Assembly (NCBI GenBank): GCA_025464795.1
Contig: JAODNB010000169.1
Coordinates: 1 to 6,770, forward strand
DNA length: 6,770 nt
Origin: Frankiales bacterium
Lineage (GTDB): Bacteria > Actinomycetota > Actinomycetes > Mycobacteriales > SCTD01
Direction of reading: 5' to 3'
Shown here in pieces: positions 6,289 through 6,770 of this stretch. Made by a program: the position numbers and the translations under genes. Under the pieces are notes generated by a model. It saw nothing but the letters and a program-made list of their open reading frames with translations, was not told the DNA's origin and searched no databases. The stretch's first letter is position 1. Each line of letters starts with the position of its first letter.

Positions 6289-6770
6289 GTGACACTGCCC
6301 CGTGAAGCCCTGCCGCGCGAAGAGCGTCGCCGGCGCACGGAGGCCTCGATCGTGACGGCCGCCCAGGAGCTGTTCGCCGAGCTCGGCTTCGAGCGCACGA
6401 CCATTCGGGCCGTTGCTGCGCGCGCCGGCATCGACCCGGCCCTGGTGATGCAGTACTACGGCAACAAGGAGGGGTTGTTCGCCGCGGCGGCGCAGTGGCA
6501 CGTCGACCACAAGCGGTTGTCGGAGGCGGCGCTCGAGGCCATCCCGCGCACAGCGCTGGACGACCTGTTCACGAACTTCGAGGACGCGGCCCACCGCGAC
6601 AGCGCCATCGCGCTGCTCCGCAACTGCCTGACCCACGAGAAGGCGCTGCACATCATGCGCGACGACGTCATGTGCGAGCCGCAGGCCGCCATCGCGAAGA
6701 CCATCGGAGGCGACGACGCCGACCTCCGCGCCGGTCTGCTGGGGGCCGCCATGATCGGCGTGACGATCGC
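6289..6770 (+). CDS. TetR/AcrR-family transcriptional regulator (3' partial)
   Basis: About 160 codons are present before the right edge cuts the gene; TetR proteins are usually 190-220 residues. The N-terminus has an Arg-rich stretch (10-16), helix 1 EASIVTAAQELFAELGF (18-34), then TTIRAVAARAGIDPALVMQYYGN with KEGLF (37-64). This is the classic TetR helix-turn-helix, the recognition helix lying at about 48-57. The rest is the helical ligand/dimer domain. Its style (DPALVMQYY, and RAGLLGAAMIGVTI near the cut) recalls the TetR_C_16-like repressors common in actinobacteria. The start is GTG 6289; an in-frame GTG at 6280 would add three residues but overlaps the candidate -10. No good Shine-Dalgarno precedes either. 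Divergent placement next to an MFS exporter suggests a ligand-released repressor of that exporter, perhaps also autoregulated. Confidence 0.92.
   Translation, partial: MTLPREALPREERRRRTEASIVTAAQELFAELGFERTTIRAVAARAGIDPALVMQYYGNKEGLFAAAAQWHVDHKRLSEAALEAIPRTALDDLFTNFEDAAHRDSAIALLRNCLTHEKALHIMRDDVMCEPQAAIAKTIGGDDADLRAGLLGAAMIGVTI

Overview
The window is about 6.8 kb of very GC-rich DNA. It has strong G/C bias at third codon positions, GTG and TTG start codons, tight gene packing and at least one candidate leaderless start. This points to a high-GC actinobacterium (Actinomycetota); the sequence alone does not let me name a genus. There are six protein-coding genes, two of them cut by the window edges. 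I see no RNA gene, insertion sequence, CRISPR array or attachment site.

Left edge (3-332, +): the C-terminal end of an unidentified protein, made of an Ala/Pro/Glu/Ser-rich tail with 21-nt tandem repeats. After a 92-nt gap comes a block of three + strand genes (425-4702). The first is a cytoplasmic GAF-GGDEF-EAL cyclic-di-GMP protein. It is followed after 19 nt by cobD (cbiB, adenosylcobinamide-phosphate synthase), which overlaps cobQ (cobyric acid synthase) by 4 nt at a TTGA stop/start junction. CobQ amidates the corrin ring side chains and CobD then attaches the aminopropanol-type linker, so the two act at consecutive late steps of adenosylcobalamin synthesis. No cobalamin riboswitch is visible in front of them, so they probably depend on transcription from further upstream, at or before the c-di-GMP gene.

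Right part (4699-6770): a divergent efflux/regulator pair. A DHA2-type 14-TM MFS exporter lies on the - strand and a TetR-family repressor (cut by the right edge) on the + strand. Their 81-nt intergenic region holds two overlapping divergent promoters whose -35 boxes form the arms of a TTGAC-N9-GTCAA dyad, the best candidate operator. The exporter and cobQ are convergent and share a single CTAG tetranucleotide as stop codon on both strands.

Nothing here looks like a new defence or mobile system. The points worth a second look are the c-di-GMP gene joined to a corrinoid block, its degenerate GADEF motif beside an intact EAL site, the shared CTAG stop, and the compact TetR/MFS control region.
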